A program made the position numbers and the translations under genes. 64,000 bases of DNA from Fulvia fulva (taxonomy: Eukaryota; Ascomycota; Dothideomycetes; Mycosphaerellales; Mycosphaerellaceae). The notes below the pieces were generated by a model. The model ran no database searches. It was given only the letters and a program-made list of their open reading frames with translations, and had not been told where the DNA came from. Below are positions 10,641 through 20,457 of the stretch, in pieces. Position 1 is the stretch's first letter. Each line of letters begins with the position of its first letter. The stretch spans positions 5,380,501-5,444,500 of the forward strand of contig NC_063015.1 of the NCBI RefSeq assembly GCF_020509005.1, in the 5' to 3' direction.

Positions 10641-11033
10641 TGTTAGGTTTGGTATAACCTAATGATATCACAAGTCAAGAAGACAAGCTCAATCGGGTTT
10701 ATTCTCGGGCCGATGGGAAGTTGAGGGAGAGTGATGAAGCAGTAGCTGTCTTGTCTTGTAAAGACCAAGCAGCAATGAGGCAGAGGTTGGGTTGTGGTGT
10801 ATTCCAAACAGTGATATTGAACAGTGAGTTGAACGCCTCGAAGCCATAAGGGATTCTCAGCGTTCCTAAATACAAAGGAGACATTGTTAGTCTTGGCTCG
10901 AATCACCAAGTCGCTGGTGAGCGAGTGACCTCGAATCACCAAGTCACTGGTGAGCGAGTGATTTCGTGCAGCGCACGTGATGCTCCTAGCCAATGATTAT
11001 GTGTGCCGTCGTGGCTCAGCCCGAACCGTAACA
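10641..11033 (-). repeat. 3' LTR of element B
   Basis: 393-bp LTR, TGTTAGG...GTAACA. It contains two copies of a roughly 35-bp unit (TCGAATCACCAAGTC...GAGCGAGTGA) at 10897-10962, similar in style to the TCAC/GTGA block in the LTR of A. Confidence 0.93.
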
Positions 11034-11050
11034 CCATCCCCTTTCTAGCT
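11034..11050 (-). other. Polypurine tract of element B
   Basis: The - strand reads AGAAAGGGGATGG directly against the 3' LTR, the plus-strand primer position, in line with - strand orientation. Confidence 0.7.
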
Positions 11051-11113
11051 TAGCTTCGTCCCGAAGCTTTGTACAAGATGACATGATGTCCCCTCATGTC
11101 AGGTCTTGCAACG

Positions 11114-11614
11114 ATGTCTTCTTCCTCTTCCAAGAATCGTCTCCGGCTTGCCAAAGAGATAAACGAACACGGTCGTCCCGTCGATCAATCCTGCGATTAT
11201 TGTTTCTGGAACGGCCTCTCCTGTGTCGCTATGGAGGGGAACTTTCGACTCCGCTGCTCCGAATGCGTTCGCCGCGGGCGGAAGTGCGTGAACTTGTCCT
11301 GGGAGTCTTTAGACAGGACTCGCGAAGAATACCGGAGGAAGGTCGAGAAGGACGAGGAGGATCTGGCGGAGGTGCTAGCGAGGTTGATGCGGGACAAGGC
11401 GATACTCCGCCAAGCTGAGGAGCGCGCGCGTAAGAAGGCGCAGTGCCTAGAAGCTGAAATGGAGGCTTCCGGGGAGATCGAGGACGTCGACTGTCCTGCC
11501 GCAGATGCGACTGTCGGCCTCTCTCCTGCTGTGTGGACTTCGATCGACTTCATCAACAATGCGATCGATTTTTCCGGTTCCTCTGGTAGGACCGTCGTGT
11601 CGGAAGGTGGTTAG
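11114..11614 (+). CDS. Antisense Zn2Cys6-like cysteine-cluster/coiled-coil protein of element B
   Basis: The 166-residue ORF runs opposite to gag/pol and lies just inside the 3' LTR. The MSSSSS start is shared with the homologue in element A; a further ATG lies 18 nt upstream. Residues about 28-56 hold C-x2-C-x6-C, ten residues, then C-x2-C-x6-C in CSECVRRGRKCV, the spacing of fungal binuclear zinc clusters. SWESLDRT follows (SWAAIDRT in A), then a charged coiled-coil region rich in Glu, Arg, Lys and Leu. The C-terminal tail differs from A. Retention of an open frame and of the cysteine pattern in two diverged elements suggests it is a real gene. A regulatory or DNA-binding role is inference only. 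Confidence 0.75.
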   Translation: MSSSSSKNRLRLAKEINEHGRPVDQSCDYCFWNGLSCVAMEGNFRLRCSECVRRGRKCVNLSWESLDRTREEYRRKVEKDEEDLAEVLARLMRDKAILRQAEERARKKAQCLEAEMEASGEIEDVDCPAADATVGLSPAVWTSIDFINNAIDFSGSSGRTVVSEGG

Positions 11615-11657
11615 GTATGTATTCGTGTTCTTCGTTGTTGCCACATAAGAAATTCCT

Positions 11658-11771
11658 GGTCGGGTAGCTCAGTGGTAGAGCGTCGTGTCTCCGTCGAACG
11701 ATTTTGTCGCAGGGCCTCCGGCAAAAGTGCTCGATGTCGCGGAGGTCGTGGGTTCGACTCCCATCTCGGCT
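11658..11771 (+). tRNA. tRNA-like sequence with long anticodon-loop insertion
   Basis: A complete cloverleaf can be folded. The 7-bp acceptor stem pairs 11658-11664 with 11765-11771 (three G-U pairs). The D arm GCTC/GAGC is 11667-11681, the anticodon stem TCGTG/CGCGG pairs 11683-11687 with 11738-11742, the variable loop AGGTC has 5 nt, and the T arm is 11748-11764 with loop TTCGACT. Box A (TAGCTCAGTGG) and box B (GGTTCGACTCC) are good RNA polymerase III promoter matches. The anticodon loop region is 50 nt, so an intron of about 43 nt would be needed. The base at the position of conserved U33 appears to be C, so the anticodon is uncertain and it may be a pseudo-tRNA. It lies on the same strand as the antisense gene. 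Confidence 0.55.
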
Positions 11772-11786
11772 CGTGGCATGGGAAGC

Positions 11787-14700
11787 TTATGTGGACAACC
11801 GCATGAGGTTCCCGTGCCGATTTTGTTTTTTGTATTCCTGGATTTTTTGCTGACAGTTCCGTAGGTTTTGTTTCGGTTCCCAGGTATTTTCTAATTCGTT
11901 GTATCCTTTCCACTTGACAAGGTATTGCTGACCCTTCTTGTCTAGAATTTTTTCGACTTCAAATTCGTTTTCTGCTTCCGGCTCGAAATGGAAGATCTCT
12001 TGGCAAGGTGTTCTGGCGTCCGCGGGTTCCAATTTGGAAATGTGGAAGACTGGGTGGATTTTGGCGTCAGGTGGTAGTCGTAGGCGATAGTTGACTGGTC
12101 CTATGACTTTGTCGATAAAAAATGGTCCGACCTTGACGTGATCCAGTTTCTTGGTCTGTCTTTTTGTCTTCAAGTTTTTTGTAAGGAGATAGACCTTATC
12201 CCCCTCTTTTAGCAGAGGCGCCATTTTTCTTGTGTCTTGCCGCTGTTGAGACAATTTTCGTTGTGCATCTGTGATTGCCTTCGTTGCGTCTTTGTGGACT
12301 TCCTTGAGAGTCTCCGTCGTCACGATGGCTCTTTCGGCTTGTGGGTGGGATCCAGGTTTTCCAAATAAGTTAGGATCTTTTCCAAAGTTCGCGAAGAACG
12401 GTGTCACAGAAGTTGTCTCTGATTTGTGGTTGTTCAGTGCAATCTGCGCCATTGGCAGTAGTGAAACCCAGTTGTCTTGTGCGTAGTTGATGTAGTGCCG
12501 TAGGTATTGTTCGAGTGTCTGGTTCGTTCTCTCCGTTTGCCCATCTGTCTCTGGATGGTATGCTGTTGACAACTTGTGCTTGATTCCGATCGTTCCCATG
12601 AGCGTCTTCCAGTAGTTTGACGTGAAGAGCTTGTCTCTGTCCGTAATAAATGTCTCCGGGAATCCGTGGTATCGGATCAATCTGTCCAGTATGAGGTATC
12701 CGAGCTGCTCTGCAGTGTATGTTTCCGATGCAGGAATGAAGTGTGCGTATTTCGTGAGTCTGTCGACTACAACCAGTATCATGTCGTATGTTTGTCCTGT
12801 GACCTGATCTTTGGATAGTGGGAGTTTCGTAATAAAGTCCATTGTGACTTCGTCCCATGGTTTCGTTGGCGGTGTCTTGAACTGTAGATGACCGTATTTG
12901 GCGTGTCGTGCAGCCTTGTTTTGTTGGCAGTGTACGCATTGCTTGATGTAGCGTAACACCTTCTGTCTCATCTGTGGAAATGAGAAACTGCGTTGTATCA
13001 GATCAATCGTTTTTGAAGTTCCAGGATGTCCGTAGATTGGTTCGTCGTGATGTTGTCGAATGCACTCTTCTTCTCGGTCCTTTGGTACTTGGTACTTCCC
13101 TTGCGATATAGGGAACTGCTCTTCCTTGTCGCTTAGGATTCGTACAATGCTGTTGAACTCTCTCGTGTTGGCACTAAGACTTCCGTCGGGGTTCGTCTTA
13201 AGTATCTTGTGTTGCACTGGTTCTTTTCCTTCCATGTAGTCGCTTCTTCGGCTCAACGCATCTGCGCGGCCATTCTCTGTTCCTGGAGTGTACTTAATTT
13301 CGAACTTGTATTGTCCCAGCAGCTCTGACCAGCGGGCTTGTCTTCGGGTAAGTTCTTTCGTCGTCGTGAAGTACGTAAGATTCTTGTGGTCTGAAAGAAT
13401 CGTCAACTTCGGTGGGCCCTCGACGTACACTCTCCAATGTTGCATGGCGGCAACAATGGCTAGAAGCTCTTTGTCATAGATGTCGTAGTTCTGTTCCGCT
13501 GTGGTCATCTTCCGGGAGTAATAGGCCACTGGGTGTCGTTTCCCATCGTGTGTCTGCGTAAGACATGCGCCTATTGCCATATCGGACGCGTCGGTCTCGA
13601 TGTGGAATTCCTTGCTACCATCGAATAGTCGAAGCGTAGGGGCTGAAGCGCATTGTTCCTTGAGTTTCGTGAACGCTTCGTGTTGTTCCTTTCCCCATTT
13701 CTAGTTGACGTCTTTTCTTGTAAGCATCGTCATTGGTGCTGCTGTCTTCGAGTAGTCCTTGATGAATTTTCGGTTGTAGTTGGCGAGTCCAAGGAACGAT
13801 TGTACTTCCTTGATTGTCCTCGGTTCTGGCCATTCTCTGATTGACTGTGTCTTGGCAGGATCAATTGTGATTCCTGTCGTGCTGATGATGAAGCCTAAGA
13901 ACTTGACTTCTTTCTTGTGGAATTCGCATTTCTCCGGTGCCGTCTTGAATCCTGACTTCGTGAGTCGTTCGAAGACGTCTTGGACTTGCTTAACGTGTTC
14001 CTGGAGGGATCCTTTGGTGTAGACTAGTATGTCGTCCATATAAGCGATGACGCATACGTCGAGTAGGTCTCTGAGTGTTTCGTTGACAAGGTCCTGACAG
14101 GATGCGGGTGCGTTGGTCAGTCCCATAGGCATGACCAAGAATTCGTAGAGTCCGTATCTTGTTCTGAAAGCGGTTTTCCATTCCTCTCCTTCTGCCATCC
14201 GTATAGCATAGAAGGCATCTCGTAGGTCAATCTTCGTGTACCAGTCCGATCCGGTTAATCTGTCTTGTGCTTCTTCGATGTTAGGTAGCGGGTATCGGTT
14301 CTTGATCGTGATCTCGTTCAACTTTCGGTAGTCTTGTACGAGTCGTAGTTTCCCGTTTGGTTTTGGAACGAACATGCATGGAGTTCCTGCGCTTGAGGTG
14401 GATCGTCGTATCCATCCTTTGGCTAGCTTCTCCTTCAGCCATTCTCGTAAGGTTTCGAGCTCTTTTTCGGACATTTGGTATAGGGGTCCCTATGGAGGCT
14501 CTTTTCCTGGCTGAATGTGTATCTTGTAATCCCATGGTGCGTGCTTAGGTAAGGCGTCCTTGCCTTCCTCTTCTCTGAATAGTCGTGACCATCTGCGATA
14601 TTCTAGAGGAATGTCTGGTTCCGAAGCAGACATCTTCGATGGTGCGTTACTTCCATCCGTTCCGGTGATCTCGTGACCCAACTGCCCCAAGTCGGTGTCT

Positions 14701-15248
14701 ATCCCAGTCGAAGGTGGTTCTTCTGTCCTTCTGGTCGGTGCAAGCTGTATTCTGTTTAGCTGTCTTACCTCATCCACCAGCGAACGCTGCCGCTGCGTAG
14801 GTTCAATCGCGATAACGCAATCGCATTGCTCAAATCTGAGTACTCCTCTTCTCCAGTCGATTACTGGGTTGTGCTTTCTCAACCAAGGCATACCTAGTAC
14901 GATGTCATGACTGGCCATATCAGTAACATCTAAGGTAATCTCCTCGTGGTGCCGTTGGATAGCAAGTGGTAGCGGTATCGTCTCGCGCTCCACGCTGGGT
15001 AAGGATGATCCGTCTACCGCGATCAATTCATAACCCTCTTTCTTCTTACAGGTAGCGATCCTGTTTCTTGTAACAAATGATTCGGAGGCAAAATTCCCGC
15101 TCGCTCCGGAATCTATCATGGCATCTGTCTTGTGCCCGTTGACGATAATCTTGGTTCGAAACACTGTTGTCGTTGGTGATGCTTGAGCCTTTTCTGTGTT
15201 GTATAACTCCCTTCGGTCGCTCATTCCTAGGGAGTTGATCCTTTTCCC
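11787..15248 (-). pseudogene. pol: Pol of element B with two in-frame TAG codons
   Basis: One frame, entered by -1 frameshift from gag at 15242-15248, runs to 11787. Protease: IDSGASGNF near 15110. Reverse transcriptase: FVPKPNGKLRLVQDYRKLN and YMDDILVY near 14025-14400. RNase H: ETDASDMAIGACL and SDHKNLTYF. Integrase: CVHCQQNK zinc site, VTMDFITKLP, ITDRDKLFTSNYW and DGQTERTN. The C-terminus has a chromodomain (FEVEKILDKKGQQYLVKWKGY, then NTWEP), so this is a chromovirus. Stops are at 14487-14489 (before GPLYQMSEKEL) and 13698-13700 (after RKDVN). Both sit where related proteins have tryptophan, and both are TGG to TAG, equal to CpA to TpA on the + strand. The rest of the frame is open. Confidence 0.88.
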
Positions 15249-17221
15249 TGTTCGTATGTGGAACGTCGTGCTTCGTGTCTCGAGGCCTCCGCTTGAACCT
15301 GGCGCGAGCCTTTCTGTGTCCACATCTGTACTCGATGACGTTCCTGGATCTTCTGCGTTTCTGAGTTGAGTGCGCGTGCGTGCTGCACCATGTTGCGCAA
15401 TTCGTTTGACACGAATGTTCCTGACGGTGTGAGGTATCCGGTACCTATCATTCTACTTCCTATCGGCGGTCGCTCTGTGACAGCAGTTGCTAGGTTTTCG
15501 GTCGTTTCCATGAGTGGGTATCCCCAGGCCATGCCTCGTAGGGTGTCGAGTGTCTTGTCAAACTCAATGGAGTGTAGCATTCGTCGTCCGCCTATTTTCG
15601 GTAGGAATTCTTCATGCCTTCGTTGCAGGTGAATTATCATGTCGTAGAGCTTCTTCGGTGCGTCTACGGTGAAGGTCATTTGTTCGTTGTCGTTGTTAGT
15701 GTCGCTCTCTTCTCCTTCGGAGGAATCTTCTTCGCTTGATTCTTCCGGATCCTGGTCTTCCTCGATGGTATCCAGCCCGGTGGTTTCTTGACTTCCTTCC
15801 TGTGGTTCCGGTGACCACGATCCGTTCCATCCTGGGTCCTGATTTTCTTTGTCGCTTCTATCGTCGTCGAAGCAGGATTCGTCGATGTCCACTTCTTGGA
15901 GCGTGGCGTCTTGCCTATGTGTTGCTCCCAGGGTTCCTCGCGGTTGCTGAGGCCAATACCCTGCTCCTGATTTCGCGGAGTAGTGAACCTGACACGAGTC
16001 TTGGTAACAGAATCGCCAATGAAGGCTTCCGTGACCATTTCGAGATTCGGACTCGATCTCGTAGTCGACTCTTCGTGCCATCATGTTGAACTGTCGTGGC
16101 TGGTTCTGCAGCTCGAATGGAATGACCACCATTTGCTGCCCATGGCATCCTCCTCGTCCTTGTGAGGGGTCCAGGAGAGGCTCCGTGCGTCCATTGCTAG
16201 CTCTCTCCTCCACTCTCCGAGTATAGTCGATGTCTCCCAGAGACTCAACACTGCTCTCAGATTTACTAGTTCGTCGTTGCATCATGTTGAACTGTTCGCG
16301 GCGCACCATATTCTTACCGCGGCAGTCCCTTGCTATGTGGCCAGGTTTGCCGCATCCATAGCAGGTACGTGTTTCTCTTGAACTCGGGGGTCTTCTGTTC
16401 CCCTTGCTGTTCCTGATCTTGCGACCTTTCTCGGTAACGTCGAGCTCCATTGGCTGTGGTCCGTAGTACGGCTTGTCCTTGGGTTTGTTGTAGTTGTCGT
16501 TGAAACCTCTGTTACGGTTGTCGTAGCCTGGCGTGTATCCGGCCTTTCCAGATACCTTGGAGTCGTATCGTCGTTCCATAGCTCTCTCGTAGAGCTTGTC
16601 GTCAAGATCGATCGTGACTTGGATTAGGTCGCCTAAGCCATCGATCTTCCGACCGTCCCTCATCAACTCGTCTTTGACATGCTCCTTCAGTCCTCTTCGA
16701 TACATGACTTGAAGTGCTTCGTCGTCCCAATCGGTGAGTTGCGCGTATTCCTGGAACTTGGCAGCATATTCGGCTGTGGAAGTCTTCTGAGTCAAGTGCT
16801 GAATAACACGAACGGCAGTGGTAATCTCGTTCGAGACACCAAAGACGCTCTTCATAGCATGCTTGAGATGGTTGTAAGACTTGAAGACTCCGTCAGCATT
16901 GTCTTCTCCGTTGCTGTCCAGGTACTTCCTAAGGAATGGTTTGACCCAATGCTGTGCTCGTCCTCTCAAGAAGGTGGTGGCAAAGATAGGCTTGAGGTTC
17001 TCGGCCATGGAGTTGAACAAGAAGTACATATCCATCTGAGAGACCCAAGTGTCGAACTTGTCTCGGTCGCCATAGAAGAACTCTGGCTTGCCAACCTTGA
17101 GGGACTCGTTGCCTGTATAAGTAGCCAAGGCATTGATAGCATCGTTCGCGGTCTGAGGTCGTCGGGCTCTGCTTGCTTCACTGGGGGCGGGTGTTCCCCG
17201 GTCACTCTGTCGATCTCCCAT
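15227..17221 (-). CDS. gag: Gag of element B
   Basis: This 664-residue ORF starts 19 nt inside the 5' LTR. The capsid-type gag domain spans residues about 45-215 (GDRDKFDTWV, FATTFLRGRAQHWV, EYAAKFQEYA). A CCHC knuckle, C-x2-C-x4-H-x4-C, is at 287-300, preceded by PQPMELDVT. About 360 residues follow the knuckle, including an acidic Glu/Asp/Ser-rich stretch around 460-510. This is much longer than Gag of A, which ends soon after the knuckle. The last codons carry the slippery heptamer, giving ...EQGKGSTP if no shift occurs. The frame is intact. Confidence 0.9.
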   Translation of the reverse strand: MGDRQSDRGTPAPSEASRARRPQTANDAINALATYTGNESLKVGKPEFFYGDRDKFDTWVSQMDMYFLFNSMAENLKPIFATTFLRGRAQHWVKPFLRKYLDSNGEDNADGVFKSYNHLKHAMKSVFGVSNEITTAVRVIQHLTQKTSTAEYAAKFQEYAQLTDWDDEALQVMYRRGLKEHVKDELMRDGRKIDGLGDLIQVTIDLDDKLYERAMERRYDSKVSGKAGYTPGYDNRNRGFNDNYNKPKDKPYYGPQPMELDVTEKGRKIRNSKGNRRPPSSRETRTCYGCGKPGHIARDCRGKNMVRREQFNMMQRRTSKSESSVESLGDIDYTRRVEERASNGRTEPLLDPSQGRGGCHGQQMVVIPFELQNQPRQFNMMARRVDYEIESESRNGHGSLHWRFCYQDSCQVHYSAKSGAGYWPQQPRGTLGATHRQDATLQEVDIDESCFDDDRSDKENQDPGWNGSWSPEPQEGSQETTGLDTIEEDQDPEESSEEDSSEGEESDTNNDNEQMTFTVDAPKKLYDMIIHLQRRHEEFLPKIGGRRMLHSIEFDKTLDTLRGMAWGYPLMETTENLATAVTERPPIGSRMIGTGYLTPSGTFVSNELRNMVQHARALNSETQKIQERHRVQMWTQKGSRQVQAEASRHEARRSTYEQGKGSTP
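15242..15248 (-). other. -1 ribosomal frameshift site GGGAAAA, element B gag/pol
   Basis: On the - strand the gag frame reads CAG GGA AAA GGA with the gag stop at 15227-15229. G GGA AAA fits the X XXY YYZ rule for -1 slippage. The -1 frame continues GKRINSLGMSDRREL into protease with no start codon needed. Element C has the same heptamer at the same place. Confidence 0.75.
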
Positions 17222-17228
17222 CGTAGAG

Positions 17229-17237
17229 GGCGTTCAA
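17229..17237 (-). promoter_or_regulatory. Candidate self-primer binding site of element B
   Basis: The - strand reads TTGAACGCC three bases after the 5' LTR. It is exactly complementary to GGCGTTCAA (- strand, 17429-17437) within the LTR, about 35 nt after a TATTTA box. The complementary pair differs from that of element A by matched changes on both sides. Confidence 0.6.
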
Positions 17238-17240
17238 AGC

Positions 17241-17633
17241 TGTTAGGTTTGGTATAACCTAATGATATCACAAGTCAAGAAGACAAGCTCAATCGGGTTT
17301 ATTCTCGGGCCGATGGGAAGTTGAGGGAGAGTGATGAAGCAGTAGCTGTCTTGTCTTGTAAAGACCAAGCAGCAATGAGGCAGAGGTTGGGTTGTGGTGT
17401 ATTCCAAACAGTGATATTGAACAGTGAGTTGAACGCCTCGAAGCCATAAGGGATTCTCAGCGTTCCTAAATACAAAGGAGACATTGTTAGTCTTGGCTCG
17501 AATCACCAAGTCGCTGGTGAGCGAGTGACCTCGAATCACCAAGTCACTGGTGAGCGAGTGATTTCGTGCAGCGCACGTGATGCTCCTAGCCAATGATTAT
17601 GTGTGCCGTCGTGGCTCAGCCCGAACCGTAACA
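17241..17633 (-). repeat. 5' LTR of element B
   Basis: 393 bp. No difference from 10641-11033 was noticed, which suggests a recent insertion. The presumed promoter TATA-like box (TATTTA on the - strand) is near 17468-17473. Confidence 0.93.
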
Positions 17634-17638
17634 CCGTA

Positions 17639-20250
17639 ACACCGCGAGTCAGTAATATATAACTAAAAAGACCGGCAAATCGAGTACGTAATAGATCACG
17701 TGACTCAAGACAATATATAGTAGTTAGTACACAACACTACTGACTACTACGACACCCTATAGTAGTAGATAATAGATGCCCTTACCGTAGAAGACCGTGA
17801 GGAGATTATAGGCAATACGGACCCTAATCGCGAGCTATATCTATTCATATTTATACTACTAGAAGACGCGTTAATACATAACGCGTCTAATATACTACTC
17901 TTCCCCCTAGAGCTAGAGCTCTACATACTAGAGGAGTCTAACTATATAGTTATAGAGAATAGAAGGCGCCTACGAACGGCCTACTTCTACTATATACTAT
18001 ATTAGATTATAGTCGCTAATATAATTATCGGCTAGATATCCGGTATACGACCTAGAACACGCCACTATCGCGATAAGAGCGATCGAAGCCCTACACGAAG
18101 AGGTAATAGCCCTCTAAGGCGTATTAACACTACTACCTCTATATACCGCGATGACCTTCCGCCCGAACCTTCTAACTACCGAGCCGCTATAGAACACCGC
18201 TTCTCCTAATAGTAGATCGAAGCTATAGCTAAGGAGTTTGCTAAAGCCCTAGTAATAGGCACATTCAGATAGGTAATAAAGGAAGAGAAGGATTAGGATA
18301 CTTAGTAAGAGGAGGGACTTTAGCTACTACTACCGCTTAAGTAGGTATATAAATATAAACTAGACGAGCACGGTATACTAAAGAGCTTCAAGGCTAGGCT
18401 ATACGTAAGAGGCGATTTATAAGGAACACACTTAGACATATACGCCGCTATACTACTAGTAAGTATATTCCGCCTCTACTATACTATAGCCGCGAGCTTC
18501 GACCTAGAAGCCGAACAATTCGATATTATTAACGCCTTCCTAAACTCGGACCTGCTATATACTATATATCTATAACCACCTCCTAGAATCGACAGGCCAT
18601 CCTATAGACACGCCCTTAAGCTAGTTAAGGCCCTCTACGGTCTAAAGGAGTCCCCTTTATTATAGTATAACTCCCTAACCGAGACGCTAGCCTCCCTTAG
18701 ACTAGTACCCCTATCGGACTCTAAATGTATCTACTATAACAACAAGGTTATGTTCTTCTTTTACGTTAACGACCTAGTTATACTCTACTACCGTAAGCAT
18801 AAGGCCTATACTACTAATATTAAGTAGCGGCTGCTTACTAAGTACGAGATATACGAGCTTAGTAATCTCTCCTAGTTCCTAGGAATCAACGTTACGCGCG
18901 ATAGAAATAAGCGCTTACTATAGCTCTCTTAAGAAGACTATATTAAGAAGCTAGCCGCCAAATTCAGTATATCTATAAATGTACGTAAAACGACAGTACT
19001 AGTAGATCAACACCTTAATTAGACCGTTCTAGAGGGTTATTAACCCACCTCTATCGCCATCCTTACGTACTAATAACGTATAGGATCCCTTAACTTCGCC
19101 GCTATATATACGCGGCCTAATATCGCCTTTTCCTTATCTATACTATCGTAGTATCTAACTAAGCTAACTAAGACATACCTTAAGCTTATAGATTAGTGCT
19201 TACGCTATCTCCTAGAGACTAAGAACCTCTGCCTTATATATAGCGCTAGTAAACACATCACTAGCCTTTATAGCTAACTAGAGCACCTCGGTAGTAACTA
19301 CGAGTTCTTTAGAGTATCGGACGCGTCCTACGGCATAAATAATAACAGGACTAGCTTAAATAGCTAGGTCTTTATACTGTTCGGTAGACTAGTAGATTAT
19401 AAGGTATCTAAACAAATCACTATCACTAAGTCCTTAATAGAGGCTGAGCTACTCGGGCTTTCGTAAGCCGCCTTAGAGCTTATATAGTAGGAATGAGTCT
19501 TCGCTAAGATACACCTTCAGTTCAATTAGCGTACCTACTTATACTACGACAACACGTAGACTATCCGCCTTATTAACTAATAAGGGCAAAAGCTTAATAC
19601 GAAGCTACGCTACGTTAATATCTACTACTACTAGCTCCGATAGCGAGACTAGCGCGGAGACATTAAGATTAAGTATCTTAGTACTAACGACATGCCTACA
19701 GACGGGCTAACTAAGCTACTTCTACTATAGAAGTATAAGCACTTCGTTAAGCTACTTAATATAGCTAAGGAAGGCGTAGACCTACGTACCTTAGTGCCCT
19801 CTATAGCCGTATTAGGAGGTAACGGGCTAATAGACGCCTAAGAAGCCCGTAGTAGCGGCCTTACCTTATCTCGAAACGAACACTAAACGGCTTTATCTTT
19901 ACGGACACCTCTCTAGAAGCGCTAGTAGGCGTAAGACACGGCTACTAGTAGCTACTAATACTATAGACGATAACGAAGCTAGGGCAAAGTATCTACTATT
20001 TACCGGTACGGCCCTAGTACTATTATTAATAGGTGTTTCTCGGACTCCTATTAGCTAATAGCGTAAGGGTAAGAAACACCCCTATCACCTTAGCTCACTT
20101 TACTTGAAATAGCTGACTTACCCTTACTATAGTAGTAGTAACACCGAGGGCCTGACGTCACTACTATAGGTAGGGGGGGTAGTTATAATAGGGTACACGC
20201 GATTATATAGGAATTAGCTCATTCACTCTAGCGTACGAGCTGAGGGGGTG
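17639..20250 (+). pseudogene. Element F reverse transcriptase/RNase H pseudogene
   Basis: It continues the copia frame after element B. At about 18420-18800 the + strand reads LDIYAAILLVSIFRLYYTIAA, FDIINAFLNSDLLYTIYL, LVKALYGLKESP and YVNDLVILYY, where the last is the VDD catalytic motif with Asp changed to Asn by a RIP-type G to A. At about 19310-19760 an RNase H region ends with a YDN motif. Stops are frequent. A purine run before 20251 is the polypurine tract. Confidence 0.75.
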
Positions 20251-20457
20251 TGTCGCGATCCAAGCGTATATATAGGCAACATCCTATTATCAAAACTTGA
20301 GGCTACGTACGCTAAGAATTAGGTGACTAATTAGTTACCTATAGCCTCTTTAAGAGCAACACTTCTCTATTCTAGATAGATATATATAATACATAACCTG
20401 CTTTTAAAGCACCCTATATAAGCCCGTATAATAACTTCCTACACTTCTAACGTAATA
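20251..20457 (+). repeat. 3' LTR of element F
   Basis: 207 bp, begins TGTCGCGATCC and ends CGTAATA. It matches the interrupted 5' LTR and holds the empty-site version of the solo-LTR insertion point. CTACC follows as target duplication. Confidence 0.88.

Larger units (their letters stand above)
10641..17633 (-). mobile_element. Element B: Ty3/gypsy chromovirus with antisense gene and tRNA-like insert
   Basis: Both LTRs are 393 bp (10641-11033 and 17241-17633), no difference between them was noticed, and they are flanked by TSD CCGTA (10636-10640 and 17634-17638). On the - strand the order is LTR, gag, -1 frameshift site, protease, reverse transcriptase, RNase H, integrase, chromodomain. On the + strand, next to the 3' LTR, are a small Zn2Cys6-like gene and a tRNA-like sequence. 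Pol has two in-frame TAG codons, so the copy is probably not autonomous as read. It lies inside copia F and carries little RIP damage. Confidence 0.93.
7077..20457 (+). mobile_element. Element F: RIP-degraded Ty1/copia retrotransposon, host of element B
   Basis: LTRs are 7077-7523 (split by a solo LTR) and 20251-20457, with target duplication CTACC on both sides. A primer site like that of element E follows the left LTR and a purine run (GCTGAGGGGGTG) precedes the right LTR, so it runs on the + strand. The order gag, protease, integrase, reverse transcriptase, RNase H is copia-type. Element B is inserted at 10641 with TSD CCGTA. All frames are broken by RIP-type stops. Confidence 0.85.

Noticed and set aside
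10643..10993. ORFs of 116 and 61 residues inside the B LTRs, repeated at 17243-17593
   Set aside because: They lie wholly in the LTR, overlap the repeat units and the presumed promoter, and show no protein-like composition.
11611..11913. A 100-residue - strand ORF overlapping the tRNA-like region
   Set aside because: It is the complement of the tRNA-like sequence plus the end of pol in another frame; no domain and no homologue in A.
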